A DNA stretch of 64,000 bases from assembly GCA_016713985.1 (NCBI GenBank), contig JADJOD010000028.1, forward strand, positions 1 through 64,000, written 5' to 3'. Below, one piece after another: positions 8,709 to 18,095 of the stretch. Positions within the stretch are counted from its first letter, which is position 1, and the number at the start of each line of letters is the position of its first letter. The notes under the pieces are model-generated. The model searched no databases. It had not been told where the DNA came from and was given only the letters and a program-made list of their open reading frames with translations. This stretch comes from Lewinellaceae bacterium (GTDB lineage Bacteria > Bacteroidota > Bacteroidia > Chitinophagales > Saprospiraceae). Made by a program: the position numbers and the translations under genes.

Positions 8709-8750
8709 GATTCAAATCGAAAAAAAAGGTCTTTATATTCGATTTGAATC
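8709..8750 (-). promoter_or_regulatory. 13-bp inverted repeat, operator candidate
   Basis: GATTCAAATCGAA (8709-8721) and TTCGATTTGAATC (8738-8750) are exact reverse complements separated by 16 nt. The pair ends 7 nt before the first codon of the ATPase gene on the minus strand and follows the cyclase stop at 8773. It could be a protein-binding operator or an mRNA hairpin controlling the ATPase; no T run follows, so a terminator is less likely. Confidence 0.5.
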
Positions 8751-8772
8751 TTTTGACAAACGGATTGAGCAT

Positions 8773-9819
8773 TTACGCAACCACCCCGTACACCGTTACT
8801 TCTTTCGCCTTGTTTTTCAAGGACACTTCCCCGATTTTCAGGCACTTAAACCATGCGCCCGCCTTTTCGGCGGTTTCCTGCGTGACCAGTATCTGTCCGG
8901 GTTTGGCCAGGGCCTGGAGCCGCTGGGCGACGTTCACCACGTCGCCGATCACGGTAAAATCAAAACGCCGGAGCGTAGCGGAACCGACGTTGCCGGACAC
9001 TACGTCGCCGGTATTGACGCCGATGGAAACCCTGGGCAAAAAGTCCGGCACGCCGGAGTCTTCGATGGTTTCAATACAGGCATTCACCGCCATGGCAGCG
9101 CGGATGGCGCGCGCGAGGTGATCTTTGTCCCTGAAAACCGCCAGCACAGCGTCGCCCATAAATTTGTCGATGTATCCGCCTTCCGCAATCACGGCTTTGA
9201 CGATCACGTCGAAGTATTTGTTCAGGAGGTGCACCACCACGTCGGGTGGTTCCTGTTCCGAAATGGCTGTAAACCCGCAGATATCGATAAAAACGATGGT
9301 GGCTTCTACGGTTTCGTTGGCCAGCAGGGAGGATTCGTATTCCTTGCAGCACATGAATTGCAACACGCTGTTATTCACGTACATCTTCAGGATATTGTTT
9401 TCCTGGATCGCCTGAACGGTATCCCTGATCTGTTTGGCGGAAATCAGGGTTTTGAGCAGGGTACGCTCAAAGTCTTCAAAATCAAAGGGTTTGCAAATAA
9501 AATCAAAAGCGCCCCGGTTCATGGCTAAGCGGATGTTCTGCATATCGCCGTAGGCCGAAATGATCACCGTTTTGAGCAGCGGACTGGCTTCGCCGATTTT
9601 TTCCAGCAACGTCAGTCCGTCCATTTCGGGCATGTTGATGTCGCTGAATACCATGTCGGTATCGGGGTTTTCCCGGAGTTTTACCAGGGCTTCCAGGCCG
9701 TTTTGTGCAAAAACAAACTCGTATTCCTGCTCCCGAATCTGGCGGCGGTACTTCTGGCGGATCAGTTGCACCACATCGTCTTCGTCGTCCACGACCAGTA
9801 TCTTGTGCTTGGCATTCAT
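8773..9819 (-). CDS. Response regulator with class III adenylate cyclase output
   Basis: The receiver domain (1-125) carries the acidic pocket D11/D12, phosphoacceptor D60 (FSDINMPEMDG) and K110. A linker helix follows, then a class III cyclase domain (about 165-348). Metal-binding D179 (VFIDICGF) and D223 (DKFMGDAVLAVF) are present; K219 and T289 (FDFTVIGDVVN) are the residues that favour adenine, and N296 and R300 fit the transition-state pair, so synthesis of cAMP from ATP is expected. Its ATG overlaps the stop of the upstream receiver gene (ATGA), so the two are translationally coupled. It is the last gene of the receptor-kinase-regulator operon. No DNA-binding domain is present; the output appears to be the second messenger. 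Confidence 0.9.
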   Translation of the reverse strand: MNAKHKILVVDDEDDVVQLIRQKYRRQIREQEYEFVFAQNGLEALVKLRENPDTDMVFSDINMPEMDGLTLLEKIGEASPLLKTVIISAYGDMQNIRLAMNRGAFDFICKPFDFEDFERTLLKTLISAKQIRDTVQAIQENNILKMYVNNSVLQFMCCKEYESSLLANETVEATIVFIDICGFTAISEQEPPDVVVHLLNKYFDVIVKAVIAEGGYIDKFMGDAVLAVFRDKDHLARAIRAAMAVNACIETIEDSGVPDFLPRVSIGVNTGDVVSGNVGSATLRRFDFTVIGDVVNVAQRLQALAKPGQILVTQETAEKAGAWFKCLKIGEVSLKNKAKEVTVYGVVA

Positions 9820-10190
9820 GGCAAGTTGCTTAATTTTTGTTTGAGGGCGCTGAAATCCAGCGGTTTATGCAAAAAATCATTGGCGCCGAGTCGCATGGCT
9901 TCTTCGTGTTTTTCGGGGTCGCCGTACGCTGTGATCATCACAATAAACGGCGGCGGTTCTGGGGTATTTTCCCGGATACGGCCCAACAGTTCGAGGCCGC
10001 TCATTCCCGGCATGTTGATGTCGGAAAGGATCAATACGGCCTCCGAAGGATGTTCCGTGAGAAAGTTCAAAGCTTCTTCACCCGAATAACAAAAAGCGAA
10101 CGAAAAAGCGCCTTCGCGGATTTCGCGGCGGAAGCGTTGTTCGAATAAGGCCTTGATGTCCTGTTCGTCGTCTACAACTAAAATTTTCAT
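9816..10190 (-). CDS. Stand-alone response regulator receiver protein
   Basis: These 124 residues comprise only a CheY-like receiver: acidic pocket D7/D8, phosphoacceptor D57 (LILSDINMPGMSG), T/S in MITAYGD and K109 (FLHKP). With no output domain it probably acts by protein contact or as a phosphate shuttle between the kinase encoded 20 nt upstream and the receiver-cyclase encoded by the overlapping downstream gene. It is clearly related to the receiver part of that cyclase protein (shared FRREIREGAFSF / YRRQIREQEYEF pattern), which suggests duplication. Confidence 0.9.
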   Translation of the reverse strand: MKILVVDDEQDIKALFEQRFRREIREGAFSFAFCYSGEEALNFLTEHPSEAVLILSDINMPGMSGLELLGRIRENTPEPPPFIVMITAYGDPEKHEEAMRLGANDFLHKPLDFSALKQKLSNLP

Positions 10191-10210
10191 GTGTCAGCAT
10201 TTTTTAAACG

Positions 10211-12253
10211 TCAGCCCGGCAGCCGGATAATAAACTCCGTGCCCTCCCCTTCCCTGCTTTCTAATTTCATTGTTCCGCCGTGTCCTTTTGTCACAATATC
10301 ATACGCCAGCGAAAGGCCGAGGCCCGTGCCCTGCCCGGTGGGTTTGGTGGTGAAAAACGGCTGGAATATTTTTTCTTTTACGCTGTCGGGGATACCCGTG
10401 CCATTGTCTTTGATACGAATTTCAACCATTTCCGGGCTAATCCGTCGGGAAGATACTGTGACTTTCGGTTCGTATCCTGCCAGGTTTTGATTTTTCTTTT
10501 GTGCCACGGCGTAAAACGCATTATTGATCAAATTGAGCAACACACGGCCCATATCCTGCGGAATCACATTTACCATCCCGATGGCCGGGTCGAAATTGGT
10601 GATCATCGTGGCGTTAAAGTTCGGGTCTTTTGCCCGCAAGCCGTGATAACTCAACCGCAAATACTCGTCGGCCAAAGTGTTTAAATCGGTGGATTCTTTT
10701 GTACCGGTGCTGGTACGGGCATGTTGGAGCATGCCGCTGACAATGCCGGCGGCGCGTTTGCCGTGGTGGTTGATTTTTTGCTGGTTTTGGGCCAAATCTG
10801 TCAACAATTCATCCATATACGCTTTGCCTTTTTCCGGGATGCCGATTTTGTCTATCTCCTCTTTTATTTCATTTGCCAAATCCACGCTCAATTCCGAGAA
10901 GTTATTGACAAAGTTCAGCGGATTCTGGATTTCATGGGCGATGCCGGCGGTGAGCTCGCCGAGAGAGGCGAGTTTTTCGGATTGGATGAGTTGGGCTTGG
11001 GTAGATTTCAGGGTTTCGAGAGAAGATTGCAGTTGAATTTTTTGGGTTTCAATTTCTTCTTTTTGTGTTTGTAGCAGTGCGTTTGCCCTTTGTTTTTGTT
11101 GGTTGTTGCGATAAAGAACAAATGCCAGCAAAAGCACCCCACCGAGGACAGCCAGCAGGGAATAAATCTTGACTTTACTTTTAAAAGCAGCCTGAGCGGC
11201 TTCTGCTGCTTGCTGTTTTAGTTGTTGACGCCTTTCTTCTCTGTGCGTCAGGTTTTGTACTTCCCGCACTTTTTCAGCCCCCGACACGCTGTCCCGTGCG
11301 GCTATGGCGAGGTCGTTGTAAAATAATGCCTTTTCAAAATTGCCCAGATTTTCATATACTGATCGCAGTAATCCTGCGGAATTTTGCATCACCTCGAAAC
11401 CTTTTATTTTTTTGGCGCCCTCGTATGCTTGTGCGGCGTAATAAATGGCTGAATCTGGTTGGTTGTTTTTTTGATAAAACTTAGATAATGCCGTCTGGCT
11501 TTCCTGCACGGAACTCAGGTAATTCAATTCTATACCCTTATTGAGTGCAAGGCGATAAAAACGAATAGCCTCAATGGGCTGCTTCAATTCGCTGTGAATA
11601 TTGCCCAGCAAATTGCAAATCGAGCAGTAAAAAAAAGCCCCTACATCGGGTTTTTCCAAAATCCTTTGATAGCTAATACGAGCATAGTGCATGGCCGAAT
11701 CCAATTGCCCCATTTTATGGAAAATCTGCCCCAATCGCATGGGGCCAGCCGGATAGCCCCGTTCGTCCAGGAGTACTCCATTCTGTATCGCTTTTTCATA
11801 GCCCGAAAATGACCTGCAAGAGTAGTCAAGTGCATTGGCCAGGTCTCCCTGCGCTTCGTAATTCTCACTGATAAATGCTAATGCCATCGTGGTGTCGCCC
11901 TTCGTTTCTCGCATATATTGCAAGACTTCCTGGTGCATTTCTATGGATTTGACCGGTTCGCCAATATGGCTGTACGTAAAACCGAGGGTTAATAATGCGC
12001 CCATTATCCTGTCTTTGTGGTCAATCTTCCGTGCTATTTTGAGGCTCTCCCTTAATTCATGAACAGCCCTGTCAGGATTGACATATTGATAGCCGATGCC
12101 TAAATACATGTGCAGATCATATTTTACGGTATCCGCAGTGGCTTTTGCCAATAATTGCGTCAGGCTGTCAATTTGGTGTTGGGAAAGGCCATATTGCCCC
12201 GACATCGACAAACCCAGGAGGGAGCAGACCAGGAGCAAAATCGTTTTTTTCAT
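10211..12253 (-). CDS. TPR-sensor histidine kinase (HisKA type)
   Basis: A signal peptide (KKTILLLVCSLLGLSMSG) leads into a periplasmic region of TPR-like helices (about 25-330). One membrane helix follows (about 363-382), then a coiled coil (385-428), a HisKA domain with H440 in GIAHEIQNPLNF, and an HATPase domain (IKDNGTGIP; GQGTGLGLSLAYDI) at the end. It should autophosphorylate and pass phosphate to the receiver genes downstream. Its start codon is one base after the stop of the TonB receptor gene (TGACATG), so it is translationally linked to that receptor. The sensor half is homologous to the kinase at 16190-17998, while the kinase half is homologous to the one at 19606-20961, including a 206-nt near-identical segment. 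Confidence 0.92.
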   Translation of the reverse strand: MKKTILLLVCSLLGLSMSGQYGLSQHQIDSLTQLLAKATADTVKYDLHMYLGIGYQYVNPDRAVHELRESLKIARKIDHKDRIMGALLTLGFTYSHIGEPVKSIEMHQEVLQYMRETKGDTTMALAFISENYEAQGDLANALDYSCRSFSGYEKAIQNGVLLDERGYPAGPMRLGQIFHKMGQLDSAMHYARISYQRILEKPDVGAFFYCSICNLLGNIHSELKQPIEAIRFYRLALNKGIELNYLSSVQESQTALSKFYQKNNQPDSAIYYAAQAYEGAKKIKGFEVMQNSAGLLRSVYENLGNFEKALFYNDLAIAARDSVSGAEKVREVQNLTHREERRQQLKQQAAEAAQAAFKSKVKIYSLLAVLGGVLLLAFVLYRNNQQKQRANALLQTQKEEIETQKIQLQSSLETLKSTQAQLIQSEKLASLGELTAGIAHEIQNPLNFVNNFSELSVDLANEIKEEIDKIGIPEKGKAYMDELLTDLAQNQQKINHHGKRAAGIVSGMLQHARTSTGTKESTDLNTLADEYLRLSYHGLRAKDPNFNATMITNFDPAIGMVNVIPQDMGRVLLNLINNAFYAVAQKKNQNLAGYEPKVTVSSRRISPEMVEIRIKDNGTGIPDSVKEKIFQPFFTTKPTGQGTGLGLSLAYDIVTKGHGGTMKLESREGEGTEFIIRLPG
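10218..10423 (-). repeat. 206-nt near-identical segment shared with another kinase gene, copy 1
   Basis: This segment codes the last part of the ATP-binding domain and matches 19613-19818 at 204 of 206 bases without gaps. Both differences are silent at the protein level. Identity falls off abruptly on the N-terminal side, which is the footprint of recent gene conversion. Confidence 0.9.
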
Positions 12254-12254
12254 G

Positions 12255-15083
12255 TCAGAGTTTTAGGGTACCAGATAAAAAGTAAGCCCTGGGCTGAATA
12301 CCCAAGGTATAAAAAACCACATCGGGATTTGCCGCCCGTTTTTCAGGCGTGAAGAGTTCCACATCAAATGTTTCAAAAGGTAAGCCGCTGGTTGTCGGCG
12401 CTGACCAGGACATTATTCCATATTTATCGAAAATATTGTTGATGCTCGCCTGCAAATGGATTTTATTGGAAATCGCATATCCCAGCGTGCAATCAAATTG
12501 GCTAAATGCTGGTAAATAAAAGGTCTCGCTGGTATTTGCCGCCCTTTTGCCCATGCGGAACCAATTAAGGTTGATAAACCATTTATTGTGGCTATAAGCC
12601 GGTGTAATATTGAAAATGAAAGGAGGGGCTGCGCTGCTTATTTTTTTATTGGAGCGGTCAATCAGGGTATCATCTGCGGGGCCGTTCTGCCGGACATCGT
12701 AAAACTGGTATTTGTCGGCGGTGAACTGCTGAACCATTGCATTCGCCCTGATACTCCATCTTTCGTTGAATACGTAATTGCCCTCTGCTTCGATGCCAAT
12801 GGCATGTGTTTTATTGTAGATTTTTGGGGTGGCATAAAAGGTTGGCAAAGGGCCGTCGTTTTGCCCCCGGCCTATTTGCGGCACTTTGTCTAAGGCACTA
12901 TAAAATGGCGTGATGAACAAGTTGTTTTTACCTTTGGATACTTTTATGCCCAGTTCCAGCTGAACGGTTCGTTGCGCCTCTATATCAAAAACCTTGCTGT
13001 TGTCGTAAAAGAAATTAAAATCCGGGGTCTTACTCCCCTGCGAGTACCGGGCATAAAAAGCCAGGCCGTTGTTAATTTTATAATTGACCCCTCCGGAAAA
13101 AGAAAAGGTGTTCAATGGGCTGTCATAATGGACATAATCACCGAGGGTATAAGAATTGTTGTCGTATAAGGTGGTGGAATCTCCATCCACCCCGCCAAGG
13201 CTAGTAAGGAGACCGCCGGATCTGACAAGATTGCCTTTTACATGGTAATTTTCATAACGTGCGCCCCAATCTACGTTGAGATGCTCAGTGACGTCCCAAT
13301 TATGCCCAAAGAAAAAAGCGGTTTGGTTTACCGTCGCTTCATTGTGAAACAAGCCGCCAACACCGTATGCGGATATGCCGTTTTGGTCCGTATAATGATA
13401 GGTTTGCGGGTTGTCCACGAATGCAGGAATAAAATCTATGGCGACCAATTGTGGTTTGTCCTCTATGGTGCCATAGCTGTTTGCAGCGGGTGGCGTCAGG
13501 TAATATTTGAGCCAGGTGGTGGCATGAAATATACCCGCCGTAAACCCCATGTTTTCCAACTGTTTTTTGACGGTAAATTGGTTCACCATATCTTTCATGG
13601 TTCCCCTTTCGTAAGATATGGGGTTGTAGAAAACCGAATTGGGCTGCACTTCCGAGCCGGGTAAGTTCAGGTTTGCATTAAACCTAAATGGGAAGTTGGG
13701 ATTGTCAACATCGAATTCCTGCGTTACGCTGCCGTAGCTTTGATTCGTTTTGGGGTTATAAAAATTATACGTCCCAAATTGTCCCAATAAGCCATTAATC
13801 GCATAAAATAAGAATTTATCCACGGAAAACGGATATACAATAAAAGAAGAGTTACTAAATACAGATTTATCAGAATACCGGAACGCGTTTTGCAGCTTCC
13901 AGCCATTGCCAAAGCGGTGTTCCCAGTTAAATCCCGGTGAAAAATCCTTGTATAAGTTAAGGTTTTTGGAATCGTAAACGATATCCGTTAAACCCAAAAT
14001 GGAAGCCGGATAATTAAGCGTCACATCCGGGTTCAAGGTAGAACTCGAAGTGGTAAAATTGCCGGCGGGCCTTGGTTCATCAAAGTTGACAGAAGGCGTG
14101 GACTCAAACTGCACGGTACGGTCGTGCAGGTATTTCAGGTTCAACTGGAAGTACCCTTGTTTATATTTTTTAACGAGGTTGGTCTTTACCTGCCCGCCCC
14201 GACTCAATGGATAACCGGGGTATTTGGCGCCATTGGCATGACGGTAGTGACCGCTCACAAAGTAGGTTAGGCTGCTGTCTTTTTTGCTCAAGGGGCCTCC
14301 AAACCCAACCTCCAAACGATAATAGGGGTTCTTGCCATCGCCTTCCAAGCCAACACGGGTGCGCACCTCGCCATCAAAAGTACCGCTGCCCGTTTTTGAG
14401 ATATAATTGAAAATACCGCCCGGCGCGTTCACGCCCAGGATGGAAGCCGTACCGCCTCGTACCGCCTCGATGCGCCCGATGCTCACATCGGCCCTCAAAA
14501 AAGCATCGGGACTGAACTGCCCCGCAGCAGGGATAATGGGCAGACCGTCCTCCTGCATCGAAACATAATAATATGCCTCACCGAGTACCATGCCCCGCAC
14601 CACGACGCTATTATAAATCTCGCCGCGTGTCGTATTGGTGAATACCCCCGGCACTTGCCGGAGCAACTCGACGGCACTGTTTGACACGATGCGGTCCAAG
14701 GCTTTGCTGTCAATCGTGGTGATGGCGATGGACGATTCTATGCGTTTCCGGCGGTCAAAAACCCCGGTCACGATAACCTCGTCGAGTTCATGGATATCCT
14801 CCTCCAGTTGGAGGCGGATGCTTGCAGGGTGGTGGTGGTCGCTACCAACTACCACTTCTTTTGATAAATACCCGATAAAGGAAACGATGATGATGGCGGG
14901 CTCCTCCTCAATTTTTAAGGAAAATGCCCCTTCGGCATTGGTTACTGTGCCGTTTTGTCCGCCCTTCACCAACACGGTTGCGCCAATGATGGGCATGTTT
15001 TCATGGTCCACTACTGTGCCATTTAATATTTGGCCTTGCGCATATAAATTGGTACTGGGCAATTGAATGATAAACAAAAACAA
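12255..15083 (-). CDS. TonB-dependent outer-membrane receptor
   Basis: This protein of about 942 residues has an N-terminal carboxypeptidase-regulatory-like domain (NGTVVDHENMPIIGATVLVKGG), a plug domain (LDEVIVTGVFDRR, RQVPGVF, VVVRGM, RIEAVRGG) and a long beta barrel ending in a short aromatic-poor strand (YFLSGTLKL). It would import a ligand across the outer membrane with TonB; the ligand cannot be named. There is no STN signalling domain. The open frame begins at a TTG, but a typical signal peptide start, ATG at 15112 followed by KKFIQLLHPLFLFIIQLPS, is restored if one A is added to the run at 15105-15109, so the true start is probably 15112. It is the first gene of a four-gene operon with a kinase, a receiver and a receiver-cyclase. 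Confidence 0.92.
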   Translation of the reverse strand: MFLFIIQLPSTNLYAQGQILNGTVVDHENMPIIGATVLVKGGQNGTVTNAEGAFSLKIEEEPAIIIVSFIGYLSKEVVVGSDHHHPASIRLQLEEDIHELDEVIVTGVFDRRKRIESSIAITTIDSKALDRIVSNSAVELLRQVPGVFTNTTRGEIYNSVVVRGMVLGEAYYYVSMQEDGLPIIPAAGQFSPDAFLRADVSIGRIEAVRGGTASILGVNAPGGIFNYISKTGSGTFDGEVRTRVGLEGDGKNPYYRLEVGFGGPLSKKDSSLTYFVSGHYRHANGAKYPGYPLSRGGQVKTNLVKKYKQGYFQLNLKYLHDRTVQFESTPSVNFDEPRPAGNFTTSSSTLNPDVTLNYPASILGLTDIVYDSKNLNLYKDFSPGFNWEHRFGNGWKLQNAFRYSDKSVFSNSSFIVYPFSVDKFLFYAINGLLGQFGTYNFYNPKTNQSYGSVTQEFDVDNPNFPFRFNANLNLPGSEVQPNSVFYNPISYERGTMKDMVNQFTVKKQLENMGFTAGIFHATTWLKYYLTPPAANSYGTIEDKPQLVAIDFIPAFVDNPQTYHYTDQNGISAYGVGGLFHNEATVNQTAFFFGHNWDVTEHLNVDWGARYENYHVKGNLVRSGGLLTSLGGVDGDSTTLYDNNSYTLGDYVHYDSPLNTFSFSGGVNYKINNGLAFYARYSQGSKTPDFNFFYDNSKVFDIEAQRTVQLELGIKVSKGKNNLFITPFYSALDKVPQIGRGQNDGPLPTFYATPKIYNKTHAIGIEAEGNYVFNERWSIRANAMVQQFTADKYQFYDVRQNGPADDTLIDRSNKKISSAAPPFIFNITPAYSHNKWFINLNWFRMGKRAANTSETFYLPAFSQFDCTLGYAISNKIHLQASINNIFDKYGIMSWSAPTTSGLPFETFDVELFTPEKRAANPDVVFYTLGIQPRAYFLSGTLKL

Positions 15084-15112
15084 AGGATGGAGCAGTTGTA
15101 TAAATTTTTCAT

Positions 15113-15455
15113 TGTTTCAATCAGGTTTAATAGTTTCGGAAGAAGAAATTGATGTTTGCAGTGCTTCCGGGCGCTGCTTAGTTGTCATTTTTTTATATTG
15201 CAAAGTTCTTCTGTCGCTTCTTCTTCCCACAATCGCACATTTGCGTCTTTTCCGCCGCCTGCCCCGGCTCGAAATACCCCCCAAACGTGTCATTTTCACC
15301 TCAGCCGGATTGCGCTACCTTCGCCCGGAAATAGTATTCAGGTCATTCATATTGATATGGGGAACATGCGGCTGCCGCTGATGGAAGCGAAAAGTGGTGG
15401 CGGCGGAATTGGTGATGTATATGTTGGGCCGATAAAACTGAAAAATGAAAGCATC
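15113..15455. other. Divergent control region of receptor operon and NarL-type regulator
   Basis: This 343-nt non-coding stretch separates the minus-strand receptor operon from the plus-strand regulator gene. It contains the 17-bp element described at 15268 and a preceding ATTTGCGT (15239-15246). I find no convincing TTG/TAnnTTTG promoter on either strand; TACCTTCG near 15320 is a partial match. Confidence 0.5.
15268..15284 (+). promoter_or_regulatory. Shared 17-bp operator-like element, site 1
   Basis: CTCGAAATACCCCCCAA occurs here and, exactly, on the minus strand at 18112-18096. Both lie upstream of a member of the same putative two-component pair and in the same orientation relative to it. 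In both places ATTTGCGT precedes it by 20-21 nt. The simplest reading is a binding site for the NarL-type regulator encoded at 15456. Confidence 0.5.
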
Positions 15456-16109
15456 ATGGAAAAAACAACCTTGACCGTCCTGATTTACGAAGACCGCCCC
15501 GACCTGCGGGCCAGCCTCGAAATGCTGCTCGGCGGTCTGCCAGACCTGACGCTGGCCGGCGCTTTCCCCAACTGCAAGAACGTGGCGGAAGAGGTGCGCC
15601 GGCACGGCCCCGACGTGGTGTTGATGGACATCAACATGCCGGAGTACGACGGACTGTACGGCCTGCAAATCATCAAGGAAACGAGGCCGGAGACGGAGGT
15701 TATCATGTTCACGGTGTTCGAGGAGGAGGATAAAATCTTCGCCTCACTGGAGGCCGGGGCCAGCGGCTACCTGCTCAAGGATACCCCGCCGATGAAGCTG
15801 TACGAGGCTATCAAGGACGTGATTTTGGGCGGGGCACCCATGTCCCCGGGCATAGCAAGGCGGGTATTGGAGCGTTTCAAGAAGCCGGCGGCGGCGCACC
15901 GTCACAGCTTCCACCTTTCCAAAAGGGAAACCGAAATCCTTACCCTTTTGGTAAAGGGCTACACCTACAAGCGCATCTCTGCCGAGTGTTTCATTTCAAT
16001 AGATACAGTTCGAGGGCACTTGAAAAACATTTATACGAAGTTACAAGTCAATTCCGGCACCGAAGCAGTGGCGGTGGCGCTACGGCATAAGATTGTAGGA
16101 GGGGAGTAG
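15456..16109 (+). CDS. NarL/FixJ-type response regulator
   Basis: This 217-residue protein has a receiver domain with acidic pair E11/D12, phosphoacceptor D55 region (VVLMDINMPEYDG), MFTVFEE and K (YLLKDTPP). A LuxR-type helix-turn-helix follows (LSKRETEILTLLVKGYTYKRIS, then SIDTVRGHLKNIYTKL). I chose the ATG at 15456 because homology begins there; the frame is open further upstream but the extra residues look non-coding. The likely partner is the HisKA_3 kinase encoded convergently 80 nt downstream. A copy of the 17-bp element lies about 170 nt upstream, compatible with autoregulation. Confidence 0.92.
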   Translation: MEKTTLTVLIYEDRPDLRASLEMLLGGLPDLTLAGAFPNCKNVAEEVRRHGPDVVLMDINMPEYDGLYGLQIIKETRPETEVIMFTVFEEEDKIFASLEAGASGYLLKDTPPMKLYEAIKDVILGGAPMSPGIARRVLERFKKPAAAHRHSFHLSKRETEILTLLVKGYTYKRISAECFISIDTVRGHLKNIYTKLQVNSGTEAVAVALRHKIVGGE

Positions 16110-16189
16110 AGGGTTGTATGATTTAAAATTGAACATCAAAAAGGAACCACTCCTAGTTTAATTATCAGTCAAATGCGGAGGCAGTGGCT

Positions 16190-17998
16190 TCACCAGGCCC
16201 ACCACCACGCCCTTTCAGCCTTCAGAGGCAGCCGCAGCGTGGTCTCCGTGCCTTCCATAGGGCTGCTGCGCAAGGAAAGTTGCCCGCCGGCCGCCGCTGC
16301 CCTTTGTGCCATGTTGTCCAGTCCGTTGCCCCGGCGCACGGTAGCGGTGTCGAAGCCGCAGCCGTTGTCCCGCACCTGCACCACCAGTTCATGGCCTTCT
16401 TTTTTAAAAATGACGGCTGCCTGGCTGGCTTGGCTGTGCTTGGCGAGGTTATTCAGCGCCTCCTTGAAGATACGTTGGAGGTGCTGCCGTGTCACCATGT
16501 TGAGGGTGGCGGTGTTGGGAAAATCGTCGGCATGGATGGAATATTGGATGTCCATTTTTTCAAAAACCTCCCCGGCGTAGCGACTTAACTGGCTGATGAG
16601 CAGGCCCAGGCCGCTATTTTTAGGGTTGATGTTCCAGACGATTTCCCGAAGGGCCGCAGCGGTGCGGCGCGCCTGGTCGGGCAGTTTGTTGAGTGCCTCG
16701 CTTTGTCGGGCAGGGTCTTCGTGGTGGGCAAGCTGCGCAAGAATTTGGATGCTGGTGAGCGAGGCCCCCACTTCGTCGTGCAGGTCGGCGGCGATGGCCT
16801 GTCGCATGGCCTCCATTTTGCGAAGCTCCAAAACCCGGTAGAGCAAGAAGCCCAAGCAAAACACCCCGACCAAAGCGGCCAGCAGGCTGTACATTTTGAC
16901 CTTGTTTTGATGGGCCACCAGCGACAGTTCCATTTCTTGCCGGATAGCCTGCTGTCGACGCTCTTCCTGGTGCGTCAGGTTTTGCACTGCCCGCACTTTT
17001 TCAGCGCCTGACACGCTATCTCGTGCAGCGACGGCGAGATCGTTGTAGTGGAGTGCTTTTTTGAAATCTCCGAGTTGTTCAAAAATCGTCCGCTGCAACC
17101 CGGCGGCATTTTTCATCACCTCAAAATCCTTGGTTTTTGTGGCGCCTTCGTAGGCTTGGGTAGCGTAATAAATGGCGGAATCCCGCTGATTTGCCTGGTG
17201 GTAAAATTTAGCCATGGCAAAACGGGTTTTCTGAAGCAGTCCATGAAATTCATTTTCGGCACCCTTGCGCAGCGCCAAACGATAAAACCGGAGAGACTCT
17301 TCGGGCAGGTTCGATTGGCTGTATAGCGTGCCGAGCAGGTTGCAAACTTCACAATAAAAGAAAGTCCAGCTTTGCACATCATACACCACAAAAGGCTTCT
17401 CCAAAAGCCGATGAAGGCTCATCTGCGCATAGTGTATGGCGGAGTCTCGTTGCCCCATTTTTTCAAGCAGTTGCCCTAATCGCATAGGACCCGCCGGGTA
17501 GCCCCGTTCATCGCAAGGCAATCCGTCCTTCACTCGCTTTTCATACACCCAATACGACCTGCGGGCATAGGTAATAGCTTGGGCGAGGTCTCCTTGCGCC
17601 TCGTAGGCATTGGCAATAAACGCCAAAGGCATACTGGTGTCCTCGTTCATTTCCTCGGTGTAGCGCAATACTTCCTGGTTCATTTCTATGGCTTTGACGG
17701 GCTCTCCTATACTCGCATACAAGAATCCTATGGAAACCAAACAGCCCATTATTCTTGACTTGTCTCCTATCGCCCTCGCTATTTTGAGCGCTTCGCTGTA
17801 TTGCTGAACGGACTTGTTGGGATGCACATCATGGTTAGCCGCACCTAACTGCATGAGCAGGGCATATTTATTCGTATCGGCAGTGGCGTTCTCCAATAAG
17901 TGGGTCAGGCTGTCGAGTTGGTGAGCCGGGAGGTTGTATTGCCCGAAAGCCGACAGCCCGAAAAGGGAGCACAACGATAGCATAACCACATTTCTCAT
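16190..17998 (-). CDS. TPR-sensor histidine kinase (HisKA_3/NarX type)
   Basis: This protein of about 602 residues has a signal peptide (MRNVVMLSLCSLFGLSAFG), periplasmic TPR-like helices (about 25-340) and one membrane helix (369-388). A HisKA_3 domain with H407 (ADLHDEVGASLTS) and an HATPase domain (EALNNLAKHS, DNGCGF, GNGLDNMAQRA) follow. NarL-type regulators normally pair with this kinase class, and one is encoded convergently 80 nt away. I use the ATG at 17998 because the signal peptide begins there. The sensor half is collinear with that of the kinase at 10211-12253 (for example DERGYPAGPMRLGQ in both), although the catalytic halves belong to different kinase families. Confidence 0.92.
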   Translation of the reverse strand: MRNVVMLSLCSLFGLSAFGQYNLPAHQLDSLTHLLENATADTNKYALLMQLGAANHDVHPNKSVQQYSEALKIARAIGDKSRIMGCLVSIGFLYASIGEPVKAIEMNQEVLRYTEEMNEDTSMPLAFIANAYEAQGDLAQAITYARRSYWVYEKRVKDGLPCDERGYPAGPMRLGQLLEKMGQRDSAIHYAQMSLHRLLEKPFVVYDVQSWTFFYCEVCNLLGTLYSQSNLPEESLRFYRLALRKGAENEFHGLLQKTRFAMAKFYHQANQRDSAIYYATQAYEGATKTKDFEVMKNAAGLQRTIFEQLGDFKKALHYNDLAVAARDSVSGAEKVRAVQNLTHQEERRQQAIRQEMELSLVAHQNKVKMYSLLAALVGVFCLGFLLYRVLELRKMEAMRQAIAADLHDEVGASLTSIQILAQLAHHEDPARQSEALNKLPDQARRTAAALREIVWNINPKNSGLGLLISQLSRYAGEVFEKMDIQYSIHADDFPNTATLNMVTRQHLQRIFKEALNNLAKHSQASQAAVIFKKEGHELVVQVRDNGCGFDTATVRRGNGLDNMAQRAAAAGGQLSLRSSPMEGTETTLRLPLKAERAWWWAW

Positions 17999-18095
17999 GT
18001 CAGCAGAAATTGATTGCCGGTTTGTTTGCCCGCCAATAGGGCCAACCAAATCATGACAAAGGTAGCCGCATTTGCAAGCAATTTATATCACATAA

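Noticed and set aside
15156..15455. N-terminal extension of the NarL-type regulator (100 extra codons)
   Set aside because: Receiver homology begins at ATG 15456; the upstream part is low-complexity and contains the 17-bp element.
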